Shown here piece by piece: positions 44,402-54,267 of a DNA stretch of 64,000 nt (its first letter is position 1; the number at the start of each line of letters is the position of its first letter). The DNA is taken from NCBI GenBank assembly GCA_028284065.1, contig JANQSJ010000011.1, positions 662,226-726,225 on the forward strand, read 5' to 3'. The position numbers and the translations under genes are program-made. Source of the stretch: Parvularculaceae bacterium (lineage in GTDB: Bacteria; Pseudomonadota; Alphaproteobacteria; Caulobacterales; Parvularculaceae). The notes under the pieces are model-generated. The model was given only the letters and a program-made list of their open reading frames with translations, did no database searches and was not told the DNA's origin.

Positions 44402-45246
44402 TGCTCGATATCCGACGCCTGGAAGCCGTAGATGAAGAGTCCCGCCGCGTCGGCGGCCGCCACCGTGGCGTCGGACTCCATGAGGAGACTGCGGCCCGCC
44501 TCCACGGCGACGCCGGCGAGGCCGGCGGCCGCGGCGCCCTCAATGGTCTGTACGCCAATCGTCGGCAGGTCGACGCGCAGTTCCTGTCCGGGCTTTGGGC
44601 GCTTGACGAGAACGCCGCGCCGCCCTGCGCCGCCGCGCACCGGCTCAGGCAACATCGCGCAGCGCGCGAGCATGCCGTCAGTGCCTTCCGCGGCTTCGAC
44701 CGCCAGCACCAGCCCGCCGGAGACCACCGCGGCCTGCCCGACGTCGTACGGTCCGATGGCCGAGACAAGGCCGGCGGCTTTCCTGATGTCCGCCATATCG
44801 GCTTCAGACGGCGCGTGCGCGCCGAGCGGCCCCGCGGGGACCGCAAGATCGCCCGCGACCTCATCGGCGCCGACCACCTTGTAGCCTTCGGCCTCAAAAG
44901 CGTCGACGATAACCTCAAGGATCGCCCCGTCGCCGCGCGCGGCCGCCGCGATCAGGCGGGGCAGCACCGCCGCGGCGCGCCAGTCAAGCTTCAGTTGGGA
45001 GAAATCCGGACGCGGAACGATTCCAGCCAGAGTGACGGCGTCGCACTCCGTCTCCTTCAGTATCCGCGCGAGCTTCCCCGCCTCGCCGAGATGCAGGTCA
45101 TAACCCTCAAGCTCCTCGGCCTCGGCGTCCGCGAAACCGGCGAGCCGGATGGCGACGTACGGCCGCCCCCTGCTCTCGCAGGCTTCAGCAAGCCGCAGGG
45201 GAAGCGCGCCCCCGCCCATGATGATCCCGATCTTGCGCCAGCGCAT
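44398..45246 (-). CDS. lpxI: UDP-2,3-diacylglucosamine pyrophosphatase LpxI
   Basis: A 282-aa DUF1009/LpxI protein, the alphaproteobacterial substitute for LpxH that cleaves UDP-2,3-diacylglucosamine to lipid X and UMP. Typical are KIGIIMGGGALPLRLAEA, AVTLAGIVPRPDFS, VGADEVAGDLAVPAGPLG, and the C-terminal DLPTIGVQTIEGAAAAGLAGVAVEAG. AGGAGGAG precedes its ATG. It sits between lpxA and lpxB, exactly where its product order in lipid A synthesis would place it. Confidence 0.95.
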   Translation of the reverse strand: MRWRKIGIIMGGGALPLRLAEACESRGRPYVAIRLAGFADAEAEELEGYDLHLGEAGKLARILKETECDAVTLAGIVPRPDFSQLKLDWRAAAVLPRLIAAAARGDGAILEVIVDAFEAEGYKVVGADEVAGDLAVPAGPLGAHAPSEADMADIRKAAGLVSAIGPYDVGQAAVVSGGLVLAVEAAEGTDGMLARCAMLPEPVRGGAGRRGVLVKRPKPGQELRVDLPTIGVQTIEGAAAAGLAGVAVEAGRSLLMESDATVAAADAAGLFIYGFQASDIEQ

Positions 45247-45271
45247 TGCGCTTTCGCTCCTCCTGCCCTGC

Positions 45272-46063
45272 TCAAACGCCGAGAATCGAGCGCGATCCGC
45301 CCGCTTCGATGAAATCGAGAATACGGCGCACTTCAGGGCTATCGCCGTGAGTCTCCGCGACCCGCGCGACGCGATCGGCGAAGACGCCGCCTTCGTCGTT
45401 AAAGAGCGCGGCGTACGCGGCGCGAACGGCGCGGGTGCTTTCCTTAGACGCGCCGAGCCGCTTCAGACCCACAAGATTCGGCCCACGGACTTTGGCGCGA
45501 TTGCCGAACGCCGACGCATACGGAACGACATCGCGGTCGACGGCGGACCCGCCGCCGATATAGGCGAAAGCGCCGATGCGGACGAACTGGTGCAGGGCGA
45601 CTGCGCCGCCGAGAAATGCGCCTTCGCCGATTTCGCAATGACCGCCGAGAGCGGAATGCCCGCCAATCGTCGCGCCCTCTGCGATGACGCAATCATGGCC
45701 GATATGGGCGGCGGCCATGACGAACGCGCGGTCGGCGATGACCGTGCGTCCCTTGTCCAGGACCGTGCCGCGATGGATCGACACCTGCTCGCGAACGATG
45801 ACGTCCGCGCCAATCACGACTTCCGTATCATCCTTGAACGACTTCACATGCTGGGGCGGGCAGCCAAGCGTCGTGAACGGATAAATGACAGTCCGTTCGC
45901 CGATCGAAACGCGGCCTTCTATGAAGACATGCGATTTCAACTCCGCGCCGGCGTCGATGCGCGCCCCGCCCCCAACGACGCAGAACGGCCCGATCCGCGC
46001 ATCGGCCGCAATCGTCGCGCCGTCTTCAACAATGGCCGAGGGGTGAACGCCTTCGCCGGCCAT
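45272..46063 (-). CDS. lpxA: Acyl-ACP--UDP-N-acetylglucosamine O-acyltransferase
   Basis: A 263-aa left-handed parallel beta-helix trimer subunit that performs the first step of lipid A synthesis. Hexapeptide repeats ([LIV]GxxxxI) run from HPSAIVEDGATIAADARIG through ~residue 190; the catalytic histidine lies in AAAHIGHDCVIAEGA. The C-terminal helical domain (GLKRLGASKESTRAVRAAYAAL) is complete. It starts six bases after fabZ. Confidence 0.97.
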   Translation of the reverse strand: MAGEGVHPSAIVEDGATIAADARIGPFCVVGGGARIDAGAELKSHVFIEGRVSIGERTVIYPFTTLGCPPQHVKSFKDDTEVVIGADVIVREQVSIHRGTVLDKGRTVIADRAFVMAAAHIGHDCVIAEGATIGGHSALGGHCEIGEGAFLGGAVALHQFVRIGAFAYIGGGSAVDRDVVPYASAFGNRAKVRGPNLVGLKRLGASKESTRAVRAAYAALFNDEGGVFADRVARVAETHGDSPEVRRILDFIEAGGSRSILGV

Positions 46064-46068
46064 GCGCG

Positions 46069-46533
46069 TCAGATGTCCGCGCTCGCCAGCATCGCGGTAT
46101 AGGCGGCGGAGGCGACGAGATTGCCGTCCACATGCGCCTCGCCTTCAAAGCGCCAAACCGGCGGGCGCCGGTGCGCGACGCGCACGGTGATGCGAACCTG
46201 GTCGCCTGGCAGGATCGGCCGGCGAAAGCGCGCCTTGTCTATCCCCATAAAGAGGACGACCTTTCCCTCCGTATCAAGATTTTCGACATAGTTCGTGAAC
46301 GCCGCCGCGCCCTGCGCCATCGCCTCGACGATCATCACCCCCGGCATCACCGGCTGATCCGGAAAATGGCCGGTGAAAAAAGGCTCGTTCACGGTGACGT
46401 TCTTGATGGCGACCGCGCTGTCGCCGGCCTTAATCTCCACCAGCTTGTCGATCAGCAGCATCGGATAACGATGCGGCAGAAGCTGCATAATCTCCTTGGC
46501 GGAGAGTTCGCTCTTTCCCGGTTCAATCGCCAT
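46069..46533 (-). CDS. fabZ: 3-hydroxyacyl-[acyl-carrier-protein] dehydratase FabZ
   Basis: A 154-aa hot-dog-fold dehydratase of fatty acid elongation. [17 protein letters not shown], the active-site [20 protein letters not shown] with catalytic His and Glu, and [21 protein letters not shown] are all intact. Its start lies 11 bases inside lpxD. It competes with the LpxD/LpxA acyl transferases for 3-hydroxyacyl-ACP, which explains its conserved place in lipid A clusters. Confidence 0.97.
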   Translation of the reverse strand: MAIEPGKSELSAKEIMQLLPHRYPMLLIDKLVEIKAGDSAVAIKNVTVNEPFFTGHFPDQPVMPGVMIVEAMAQGAAAFTNYVENLDTEGKVVLFMGIDKARFRRPILPGDQVRITVRVAHRRPPVWRFEGEAHVDGNLVASAAYTAMLASADI

Positions 46534-47605
46534 TGGCTTCTTTCTTTTTTGGTTTCGCCGCGCGTTGCATAAAGAGGATCATCCGCCACCACAAATGCGT
46601 CGGCATGGCCGGCGTGCCGCCCCAGCTTTCCCCGGCGGGAACGTCCCGCATAAAGCCTGACATGGAGCCGAGGCGCGCGCCGTCGCCAATCCTGACATTG
46701 TTCCCGACGCCGGAGTTGCCGCCGATCATCACGCCGTCTCCGATCGTCGCGGACCCAGCGAGCCCCACATAGGCCGCAATGACGCACGCGCGGCCAATTC
46801 GAACATTGTGGGCGACCTGAACGAGATTATCGATTTTCGTGTCATCGCCAATGGCGGTTTCGCCAAGGGTCGCGCGATCGACCGTCGTCGCGTCGCCGAT
46901 CTCCACCCGGGCGCCAATCCTCACAAGGCCGACTTGCGGCATGCGCGCGGGCCGGCCTCCGATTTCCACAATGCCGAAGCCCGCGCCGCCGATGACGGCG
47001 TTCGCGCCAATGACCGCGCTTTCGCCGATATAGGCGTGGCTGACGGCCGCGCCGACCTCGATCCGCGCGCCATCGCCGATGACGACGCCCGGGCCAATAA
47101 CGACGTTCGGCCGCAGTATCGCGCCCGCCCCAATCGACGCGCCGGGCGCGATGCGGACGCTGGCGTCGATCCGGGCGTCCGAACCAACGTCTCCGTCAAA
47201 TTCCTCGGGCGAGGCGTAGGCGAGATCCGGCGCGTCAGCGCGACTCTCGTGGAGGGCGTCGCAAATCAACGCAAAGCCCGACTTCGGCGTATCGCAGACG
47301 ATAATCGCCGTTTCGTTCCGGTCCCCCGCCACGTCGGACAATGATCCGCATAGCGCGGCCGTCGTGACGAGGAGTGACGGCGCGCCGGCCGCCAGACCGC
47401 CCTCAGAGCGGCGGGCGACGAGTTGCGCCGCTGCGGTTTCCGATTCGATGAACACAACGGAACCGCCGAGGTCGTGGGCATCCAACGCCGAAGCGCGATC
47501 TGCGGCCGCAGTCTTCGGCCCGGCCGCAACCTCGCCGCCTGCGAGGCGCGCCGCCGCCGCCGCCGTTAGGGGCGCGCGCGTCACGAAGAAACGGGGATCC
47601 GCCAT
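46523..47605 (-). CDS. lpxD: UDP-3-O-(3-hydroxyacyl)glucosamine N-acyltransferase
   Basis: A 360-aa LpxD. An N-terminal uridine-binding domain (~1-110, ending [18 protein letters not shown]) is followed by hexapeptide beta-helix repeats and the catalytic-His region NLVQAHVRIG-like segment ([21 protein letters not shown]), then a C-terminal helix. It adds the second acyl chain in lipid A synthesis. It overlaps fabZ and lies downstream of ompH, separated by a 247-base gap with an intergenic repeat. Confidence 0.96.
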   Translation of the reverse strand: MADPRFFVTRAPLTAAAAARLAGGEVAAGPKTAAADRASALDAHDLGGSVVFIESETAAAQLVARRSEGGLAAGAPSLLVTTAALCGSLSDVAGDRNETAIIVCDTPKSGFALICDALHESRADAPDLAYASPEEFDGDVGSDARIDASVRIAPGASIGAGAILRPNVVIGPGVVIGDGARIEVGAAVSHAYIGESAVIGANAVIGGAGFGIVEIGGRPARMPQVGLVRIGARVEIGDATTVDRATLGETAIGDDTKIDNLVQVAHNVRIGRACVIAAYVGLAGSATIGDGVMIGGNSGVGNNVRIGDGARLGSMSGFMRDVPAGESWGGTPAMPTHLWWRMILFMQRAAKPKKKEANGD

Positions 47606-47648
47606 TCACCATCCGGGACAGCCGCCATGCGGCGGAGCAACCGCCTCA

Positions 47649-47756
47649 GCGCTCTAAAGCGCCGTCGCTTCAATCAGAATCGGGACGACGCTTTAAGTCT
47701 TTGTTCTTGCGCGTTCCCGAACGGCCAACCGCACACGCTTGGCCTTGAAACGCTCA
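47649..47756. repeat. Alphaproteobacterial dispersed intergenic repeat between ompH and lpxD
   Basis: The segment with GCGCTCTAAAGCGCC, ATCAGAATCGGGACG, TTTAAGTCTTTGTTCTTG and GTTCCCGAACGGCCAACCGC in that order matches in phrasing a repeat family common between genes in Rhizobiales and relatives (gcgcTTTAA..TTTGTT..CCGAACGG..AACCGC). Its ends (GCGCTCTAAAGC, GAAACGCTC) are loosely inverted. It is non-coding. Confidence 0.6.
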
Positions 47757-47852
47757 TACGCCGGCCCGCTCAAAAAACCGTCCGGGCGGCGCGCCGCAGC
47801 GATGAAGCGCAGCGCGGCCGCTCCCGCGCCGCGCTTATCTCCGCGAGAGTCA

Positions 47853-48500
47853 CTACTTTTTCTTGTCGGCGTTCGCCTGGCGCTGCTTCTTCGCGACCTC
47901 TTCAAGGCGCTTCTTGACGTCGGCAAGCGATATCTTCTCAACGTCGACGCGCTTTAATTTCTTGTCGAGTTGCTTGAGGACCGCTTCGGTCACATCCGTC
48001 TCAGGCGCGGCGTAGAGCACGGCCGACCGGTCGAGCAGGATTGTCGCGCCGCGGCTCTCAACGATGTCTTTGAGAATGGGCTGGGATTCGACCAGCACTT
48101 TCGCCTCGGCGCTCTGCACAGCCGCGACGAAGGCCTGCTCCATAATCTGCGCCTGTTGCGGCAACGCCACCTGCTGGCGCATGGCCAGCTCCTGCTCAGT
48201 CTTTTGGCGAACTTCCTCGGACAGAAGAGAGGCGTTTTTCTGATACTTTTCGATGTCGGCCTTCAGCTTGGCGGCTTCGCCCTCAAGCTCTTTCTTGACG
48301 CTTGCCTGCACCGACTTGGCCTGATCCGGGATCGTTTGGCCCGCCTTGGACTGGCTCACAAGCCGCGTGCGGTCGACGATAAGTATGACCGGCGCCTTGG
48401 ACGACTGCGCCTCCGCCGGCGCGATCGACGCCCCGGCCGCAAAGGTCGCGCACGCCATTGCGACGGCGCCGGCGGCGAATGAGAAAGAACGCATTTTCAC
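47853..48500 (-). CDS. skp: OmpH/Skp-family periplasmic chaperone
   Basis: A 215-aa Skp-like protein: a signal peptide ending near APAEAQ, a short beta core (APVILIVDRTRLVSQSKAGQ), a long coiled-coil hairpin (~60-130, ELEGEAAKLKADIEKYQK...) and the returning strand TILLDRSAVLYAAPETDVT. It prevents aggregation of outer-membrane proteins on their way to BamA, encoded just upstream. The start is the GTG at 48500, six bases after AGAGGT; an ATG two codons on is possible. The tail is Lys/Arg-rich. Confidence 0.92.
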   Translation of the reverse strand: MKMRSFSFAAGAVAMACATFAAGASIAPAEAQSSKAPVILIVDRTRLVSQSKAGQTIPDQAKSVQASVKKELEGEAAKLKADIEKYQKNASLLSEEVRQKTEQELAMRQQVALPQQAQIMEQAFVAAVQSAEAKVLVESQPILKDIVESRGATILLDRSAVLYAAPETDVTEAVLKQLDKKLKRVDVEKISLADVKKRLEEVAKKQRQANADKKK

Positions 48501-48854
48501 TTAAACACCTCTGTGTTGGGTTGAACGGCGATTTAGTCCATGACGCTCTGGTCGTAACGTTCCGGCCAGTCCGTGAAGTTCAAGCGCAAGGCGCGCTGCG
48601 AAGGCCGGCGACGCCGCTCTCTATATTTCGATCCAGGCGACCGATTACCGGGGTTTCGCGGGACGACGATGTCGCAAAGCCGCCAGCCCCGGTCAACTCG
48701 CGCCGCGCCGAACGGAGTCAGATTACCGCCGAACCGCGCGGTTCGCCAAGCGGGGGCAATGCGGCGACGTACTTCGCCCAAATAGACACGGCCCGGCGCC
48801 GCCGATTGCGTATTGCGACGCAAACCGCGCGATACGTCTTCGCCGCAACCCTGG
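48501..48854. other. Gap between bamA and ompH, no feature found
   Basis: The 354 bases hold only Arg-rich frames lacking ribosome sites. I see no hairpin with a T-run and no recognisable repeat. It probably contains the ompH leader and perhaps a promoter. Confidence 0.6.
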
Positions 48855-51488
48855 CTAGAAGTTCGTTCCTGCGCTGAAGCGGAACCCTTCGGTCCGGTCG
48901 TAGAACTCCTTGCGGAACACCTCCGCAATGTCGAATCGCACTGGTCCGAACGGCGAATCCCAGCTCACCGACACGCCGGCCGAAATTCGGATGGACAAAT
49001 CATCCTGGACGGGTTCGACAAAGATCCCGTCGCCATCCGGATCGACAAACAAGTTTACGAAGTCATTGATTTCCTTGTCGCGTTCATCAACCAGACCCAC
49101 GGTGCCGAAGTCGCTGAAGATCGCGGCGCGGATGCCGTACTCGGGCGGCAACGGCAGAGGCAGGCGAATCTCCGCGGTGCCGATCGCATAGACCTTGGCG
49201 CCGAGCGCCTGGGTGCCCGCGAGTTGCCCATTACGATCGATAAACGCCCCGCCGACGCCAGAGCCCGGCTGCGGCGGCGTGATGAAACGGGGCCCGACGC
49301 CCGCGACTTCAAACCCTCGAAACGTGCTTGCGCCCTCGAAGAAGCGGTCCTGCACCCGGACGTCGTCGCCATTGTATCCCGTCACATAGCCGCCGCGGAA
49401 ACGCGTGCGGAAGACGAACCCCCGGAAGATACGCTTGTGATAGGCGATCGATCCTTCCGAACGCAGGTAATTTACGTCGCCGCCGACGCCTGCGAACGCC
49501 TGCGATACGTTCACCCGCCAGCCCCGCGTCGGATCGATTGGATTGTCCCGCGTATCGAATGACAGGGAATAGCCGAGCAGCGACGTGATGAACCGGCCGC
49601 GCGAGGTGCACGTCGAAGAGAATGAATTGACCAGCAGGTCGCAGCTCGCAACGCCGAAGCCGACGCCACTTGCAAGCGGCTGGATGGCGATCGCGGGGTC
49701 GATTCCCGGCGCCAGCAGCGGTTCGATTTCAGCTGGGTCCGTGATACCCGCGAAAGGCGTTATCTGGTCGAAAGTGATGTTGTCGCGGGCGAACTGGTAC
49801 TGCAGCGAGCCTCGCCCATACTCGGACACCTGGAAACCGGCGTTGAGGCCGAAGCCGATCCGGTTTCGGACGATGCCCACTTCAATGAAGTCCGTCCGCG
49901 TATTGAACAACGAGAACCCGGCCGCGAGATTTCGGTCAAGGAAGTATGGCTGGGTGAACCGCAGGTCGATCTGGCGCGTGCGCGAACTCGCCTGGGCGCG
50001 CAGGCGCAGGAACTGGCCGCGGCCGAGAAGGTTGCGCTCCTCAATCGAGAAGTCGACGATGAAGTTCTCGGTCGACGACACGCCGACGCCGACGCTGAAC
50101 GATCCGGTCGATTGCTCGGTGACCGAGACATCCACTTCCGTCCGGTCCGGCGCGGAGCCGGGCTTCTCTTCGATCTCCACTTCGCCGAAATACTGCAGCG
50201 CCCGCAGCCGCGCTTTCGAGCGATCCACCAGAACGCGGTTGAAGGCGTCGCCCTCGGCGATACGGATTTCGCGGCGGATGACCTTGTCGAGAGTCCGCGT
50301 GTTGCCCTTGATGTTGATTCGTTCGACGTAGACGCGCGGACCTTCATTGACCTGCAGCGTAACGTCCACCGTCTTGGCGTCTGGATTGCGGTCGAGCCGC
50401 GAGCGCACATCGACAAACGCATAGCCAAGGGCGCCGGTGGCGAAGGTGATCGATTCGGTCGCGTCCTTGACCTTGTCGCCGTTGAAGGTCTGGCCAGACC
50501 TGATTGGCACGATCGCCTCAAGCGAGCCTTCGTCAAGGCGATCGAGCGTCGTCTTCACCCGCACGTCGCCGACGGTGTACTGCTCGCCTTCGTCGACCGT
50601 GAAGGTGATGAAGAAGTCCTTGCGATCCGGCGTCAGCTCCGCGATCGCCGAGACCACCTGAAAATCAGCGTAGCCGTTGCGGGCGTAGAACTGCCGCAAG
50701 AGATCGCGTTCATATTCAAGGCGGTCCGGATCGTAATTGGCGTTGGAGGAAAAGAACCGCCACCAGCGGCTTTCCTTTGTCAGGAGAACGCCGCGCAGCT
50801 CCGAAGAGGAAAACGCTTCATTGCCGATGAAGTTCACCTTGGCGACGCCCGTCTTCGGGCCTTCGTCGATTTCGTAGATGACGTCGACGCGGTTCTGCTC
50901 CAGCGGCGTCACCTTGGGCGTCACCGTCGCCGCAAAGCGACCGGTGCGCCGGTACACTTCGATGATCCGCTGAACGTCCGACTGCGCCTTCGACCGCGTG
51001 AAGACGGATCGCGCGGTCAGCTGAATTTCCTCCGTAATCTTATCTTCTTTGACGCGTTTGTTCCCTTCCAGGATTACGCGATTGACGATTGGGTTTTCGT
51101 CGACGTCGATCAGAAGAACGCCATCGTCCCTCATCGTCAGCGTAACGTCAGAAAAAAGACCGGTATTGAAGAGCGTCTTGACGCCGAGATCGAGAAGCTC
51201 GGGGTCGGCGTACTGGCCTGGCTGAACGACGAGGTAGGAGGCGACCGTGCGCGATTCGATTCGCTCATTGCCTTGGACGGCGATGCCGCGAATCACCTGC
51301 GCCTGACCGGGGGCGCTCGCCTGCCCCCCTAAAGACGCGCCGGCTTGCGCGGCGGGCGGCGCGCTGCTTTGCGCGGCGGCCGCGCCCGCCAGGACCGCGG
51401 CCGCCGCCAGCAGTCCCGCGGAAAGACGCGCGGTTAACCTTAACGGCGCGCCGACGACGATCTTCCCCGCCCGCAGAAATACGCTCAT
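48855..51488 (-). CDS. bamA: Outer membrane protein assembly factor BamA
   Basis: An 877-aa BamA. A signal peptide (residues ~1-39) and an Ala/Gln-rich spacer precede five POTRA domains (~65-430; for example VIRGIAVQGNERIESRTVASYL, VERINIKGNTRTLDKVIRREIRI) and a 16-strand barrel that ends in the outer-membrane signature FRFSAGTNF with terminal Phe. The conserved loop-6 region appears as the RGFEVAGVGPR version of VRGF. BamA folds and inserts outer-membrane proteins. It sits between rseP and ompH, the classical order, 10 bases after rseP. Confidence 0.97.
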   Translation of the reverse strand: MSVFLRAGKIVVGAPLRLTARLSAGLLAAAAVLAGAAAAQSSAPPAAQAGASLGGQASAPGQAQVIRGIAVQGNERIESRTVASYLVVQPGQYADPELLDLGVKTLFNTGLFSDVTLTMRDDGVLLIDVDENPIVNRVILEGNKRVKEDKITEEIQLTARSVFTRSKAQSDVQRIIEVYRRTGRFAATVTPKVTPLEQNRVDVIYEIDEGPKTGVAKVNFIGNEAFSSSELRGVLLTKESRWWRFFSSNANYDPDRLEYERDLLRQFYARNGYADFQVVSAIAELTPDRKDFFITFTVDEGEQYTVGDVRVKTTLDRLDEGSLEAIVPIRSGQTFNGDKVKDATESITFATGALGYAFVDVRSRLDRNPDAKTVDVTLQVNEGPRVYVERINIKGNTRTLDKVIRREIRIAEGDAFNRVLVDRSKARLRALQYFGEVEIEEKPGSAPDRTEVDVSVTEQSTGSFSVGVGVSSTENFIVDFSIEERNLLGRGQFLRLRAQASSRTRQIDLRFTQPYFLDRNLAAGFSLFNTRTDFIEVGIVRNRIGFGLNAGFQVSEYGRGSLQYQFARDNITFDQITPFAGITDPAEIEPLLAPGIDPAIAIQPLASGVGFGVASCDLLVNSFSSTCTSRGRFITSLLGYSLSFDTRDNPIDPTRGWRVNVSQAFAGVGGDVNYLRSEGSIAYHKRIFRGFVFRTRFRGGYVTGYNGDDVRVQDRFFEGASTFRGFEVAGVGPRFITPPQPGSGVGGAFIDRNGQLAGTQALGAKVYAIGTAEIRLPLPLPPEYGIRAAIFSDFGTVGLVDERDKEINDFVNLFVDPDGDGIFVEPVQDDLSIRISAGVSVSWDSPFGPVRFDIAEVFRKEFYDRTEGFRFSAGTNF

Positions 51489-51497
51489 CGAACCGAC

Positions 51498-52781
51498 CTA
51501 GCTGATGGACGAGAAAAGGTTGGCGATGTCGTTCCAGGTCACAAAAATCATGAACGACGCCAAAAGGACCATGCCGAGCTGAAAACCGATCGCCTGCGCG
51601 CGCGCGCCTAATGGCTGGCCGGCTATCGCCTCATAGGCGTAGTACAACAAGTGGCCCCCGTCGAGAACCGGGATTGGCAACAAGTTTAGAAAACCGATGG
51701 AGACGGAGACCACCGCCGCGAGGTTCACGAAGTTCACGAGGCTGACCTTGAGCCGGTCGAAGAAGCTCTGAATATCCGCGTCAAAGCCCGACATCGCAGA
51801 CTGGCCGGCGTATTGCGCCATCTTGATCGGGCCGCCGAGCTGACGCGTGTCCTCCTTGCCGACGACGAGACGCGACAGGAACCGCACCGTTCCGGCGATG
51901 ACGCGCCAGACCTGGCCCACCGCTTCGCCAAGCGCAGGCGCCGGCTCATATTTCACGAATCGGGCGGCGTCCGGGTCGCCGACAATTCCGAGAACGCCGG
52001 ACGCAACCGTATTGCCAAAAGCGTCGGCGACCTCCTGCCGGCGCGGCGTCGCCAGGATGACGATGTTCTCGCCATCCCGTTCAACCTCAAACCGCAACTC
52101 GTCGCCGGCCGACAATCTCGTCTTCAACGTCAGATCGTTGAACCGCCGCACACGCCGCCCGTCGACCGCGAGGATCATGTCGCCCGGCTGAAAGCCCGCC
52201 GCTTCCGCAGCGCTTTCCTCGACCACATCGCCAATTAGCGGCGCAGCCACATAGGCGCCGAAGGTGACGAGCAGGCCCCAGAATATCGCCGTCGCCAGGA
52301 TAAAGTTCGCCATCGGCCCAGCCGCGACGATAATCGCGCGCGCCCAGATCGGCTTGAAGTGAAAGCACACTTTTCGCTCTTCCGGCGTCAGGTGCGCGGC
52401 GAGCTCCTCTTCGTCGCCCGGCCGCGGGAACTGGGTCGTCGCTGGCCGCCCGCCTTCGCCGCCCCCCCGCGCGTCCTCCTCAAGGTCATCGGCGACATCG
52501 CGATTCGGATTGGACGCGGCGGATTGATCGCCGAAAAACTTCACATAGCCCCCGAAGGGCAGCATCGAGATCCGCCACTCGGTGCCCTTGCGGTCGATCC
52601 AGCGCGCTATCGGCTTGCCGAAGCCGATCGAAAACACGTCAACGCGCACGCCGAGGAGCCGCGCGGCGGAGAAGTGGCCGTACTCATGGAAGAAAACGAT
52701 AATCGTCAGCAGTACGACGAACGCGAGGATCGCTATTGGCAATATGAGCAGCTGATCGAGCGATACTCCAAGGACCGACAT
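51498..52781 (-). CDS. rseP: RIP site-2 metalloprotease RseP
   Basis: A 427-aa intramembrane zinc protease. HEYGH in the first helix supplies zinc ligands, and NLLPIPVLDGGHLLYY carries the third ligand (LDG motif). A PDZ domain is seen in VVEESAAEAAGFQPGDMILAVDGRRVRRFNDLTL. An inserted acidic/Gly-rich loop of ~60 residues (~80-140, with EEDARGGGEGGRP) lies before the second helix. It cleaves anti-sigma factors and remnant signal peptides. Confidence 0.96.
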   Translation of the reverse strand: MSVLGVSLDQLLILPIAILAFVVLLTIIVFFHEYGHFSAARLLGVRVDVFSIGFGKPIARWIDRKGTEWRISMLPFGGYVKFFGDQSAASNPNRDVADDLEEDARGGGEGGRPATTQFPRPGDEEELAAHLTPEERKVCFHFKPIWARAIIVAAGPMANFILATAIFWGLLVTFGAYVAAPLIGDVVEESAAEAAGFQPGDMILAVDGRRVRRFNDLTLKTRLSAGDELRFEVERDGENIVILATPRRQEVADAFGNTVASGVLGIVGDPDAARFVKYEPAPALGEAVGQVWRVIAGTVRFLSRLVVGKEDTRQLGGPIKMAQYAGQSAMSGFDADIQSFFDRLKVSLVNFVNLAAVVSVSIGFLNLLPIPVLDGGHLLYYAYEAIAGQPLGARAQAIGFQLGMVLLASFMIFVTWNDIANLFSSIS

Positions 52782-52814
52782 CTGGCCTCCTTACACGCGC
52801 CCCGATGCGACAAG

Positions 52815-52856
52815 CACACGTCGCGAATAGCACGCGTCGCGAATAGCACATGTCGC
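52815..52856. repeat. 16-bp tandem repeat, about 2.6 copies
   Basis: CACACGTCGCGAATAG, CACGCGTCGCGAATAG and a partial CACATGTCGC follow each other in the 146-base gap between rseP and dxr. Each unit carries an RCGCGY-like core. It looks like slippage; regulatory meaning is unproven. Confidence 0.8.
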
Positions 52857-52927
52857 CCAATTCGCCGACCAGGCGGCGGGAAAGAATCGCCTTGCCGCGG
52901 GCGCCGTCGGCCGGCCTGAGGCATTGC

Positions 52928-54196
52928 TCAGGCGGCGCGCTCCGCGGCGGCCTCCCTAGCCAACCGCCGCGCTGTCGCGTCGGCCTCCAGCGCCTCGTCG
53001 AGACTTGCGATACGGCCTGGCGCGTTCAGACGTTCAGCTTTTTCCAGAACCAGCTCGACGACCGTGGCGACGCCTGCAAAATCGAGCGCCTGGTCCAGGA
53101 ACGCCGCCACCGCGACCTCGTTCGCGGCGTTGAGGATGGCGGGATAGGCGCCGCCGCGCGCCAACGCCTCCCGGGCGAGCCTGATGCACGGAAACCTATC
53201 CGGATCAGGCGCTTCGAACGTCAACTCGCTCACTTCCGCGAAGTCGAGCTTCGCCGAAGGGCTTTCGATCCGGTCCGGCCAGGCGAGGGTCGATGCGATC
53301 GGCGTCCTCATGTCGGGCGCGCCAAGCTGCGCCAGAACCGAACCGTCGACATATTCGACCATGGAGTGAATCACTGACTGGGGATGCACAAGTATCTCGA
53401 TGCGCTCGTGCGGCGTCGGAAAAATATGAGCAGCTTCAATAAGTTCGAGGCCTTTGTTCATCATGGTCGCAGAATCGACCGAGATCTTCGCGCCCATGCT
53501 CCAGTTAGGGTGCGCAACCGCCTCAGCGGGCGTCGCCCGCGCCATTTTCTCTTTCGGCCACGTTCTGAACGGGCCGCCGGAAGCAGTTAAAATCAAACGC
53601 GAAATCCGGTTCGGCCTATCAAAGTCGTAAACCTGGAAAATCGCATTGTGCTCTGAGTCCACGGGCAGCAGCGCGCCGCCCGCCGCGCGCACCGCCTCTG
53701 TCAGGAGATCGCCGGCGCAAACGAGGCATTCCTTGTTGGCGAGAGCGATCGCCGCGCCGCGCTCAGCGGCGCGCAAGGTCGGTTCAAGCCCGGCCGCCCC
53801 GACGATCGCCGCCATCACCCAGTCCGCGTCGCGCGACGCCGCCTCCATGATGGCCCTCGGTCCGGCGCCGGTTTCGATGCCTTCCCCGGCGAGCGCGTCC
53901 TTGAGGTCGGGTCCAAGGGTCTCATCGCCGATGGCGACAAACTCCGGCCGGTGCTTTCGCGCCTGCTCAACGAGCAACGCGAGGTTTCGATGCGCGGTAA
54001 GGGCCTCAATCGAGATGTCCGCATCGCCGCGCGCCGACGCAAAGTCGACGAGATCGAGCGTATTGACGCCGATCGACCCCGTGGAGCCGAGGACGGCGAT
54101 CTTTCGCGCGATCGGCGCGGCCTGCTTTGGCGCCGCCTTGCCTGAATTTGGCGCCGTCGCGGCGACGGGCGGCGCATCATGCGGCGTCATCGGCAT
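52928..54196 (-). CDS. dxr: 1-deoxy-D-xylulose 5-phosphate reductoisomerase
   Basis: A 422-aa DXR of the methylerythritol phosphate isoprenoid pathway. The NADPH site is KIAVLGSTGSIGVNTLDLV; further motifs are ALANKECLVCAG, LPVDSEHNAIFQ and LILTASGGPF with the metal/substrate site, and HPNWSMGAKISVDSATMMNKGLELIEA. The start is uncertain: I use ATG 54196, leaving an Ala/Pro-rich extension of ~30 residues; a TTG at 54271 overlaps the cdsA stop (TTGA) and could be used by coupling. Confidence 0.95.
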   Translation of the reverse strand: MPMTPHDAPPVAATAPNSGKAAPKQAAPIARKIAVLGSTGSIGVNTLDLVDFASARGDADISIEALTAHRNLALLVEQARKHRPEFVAIGDETLGPDLKDALAGEGIETGAGPRAIMEAASRDADWVMAAIVGAAGLEPTLRAAERGAAIALANKECLVCAGDLLTEAVRAAGGALLPVDSEHNAIFQVYDFDRPNRISRLILTASGGPFRTWPKEKMARATPAEAVAHPNWSMGAKISVDSATMMNKGLELIEAAHIFPTPHERIEILVHPQSVIHSMVEYVDGSVLAQLGAPDMRTPIASTLAWPDRIESPSAKLDFAEVSELTFEAPDPDRFPCIRLAREALARGGAYPAILNAANEVAVAAFLDQALDFAGVATVVELVLEKAERLNAPGRIASLDEALEADATARRLAREAAAERAA

Positions 54197-54267
54197 GGCA
54201 TGGGTCCGGCTTGTTCCTTCAAGGCACCCCGAAGATGGCCGGGAGCGCCTTTTTGCGTCGGGCCGGA

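Noticed and set aside
47703..47716. GTTC-N6-GTTC resembling a LexA box
   Set aside because: The spacing is six, not seven, and it lies within a dispersed intergenic repeat.
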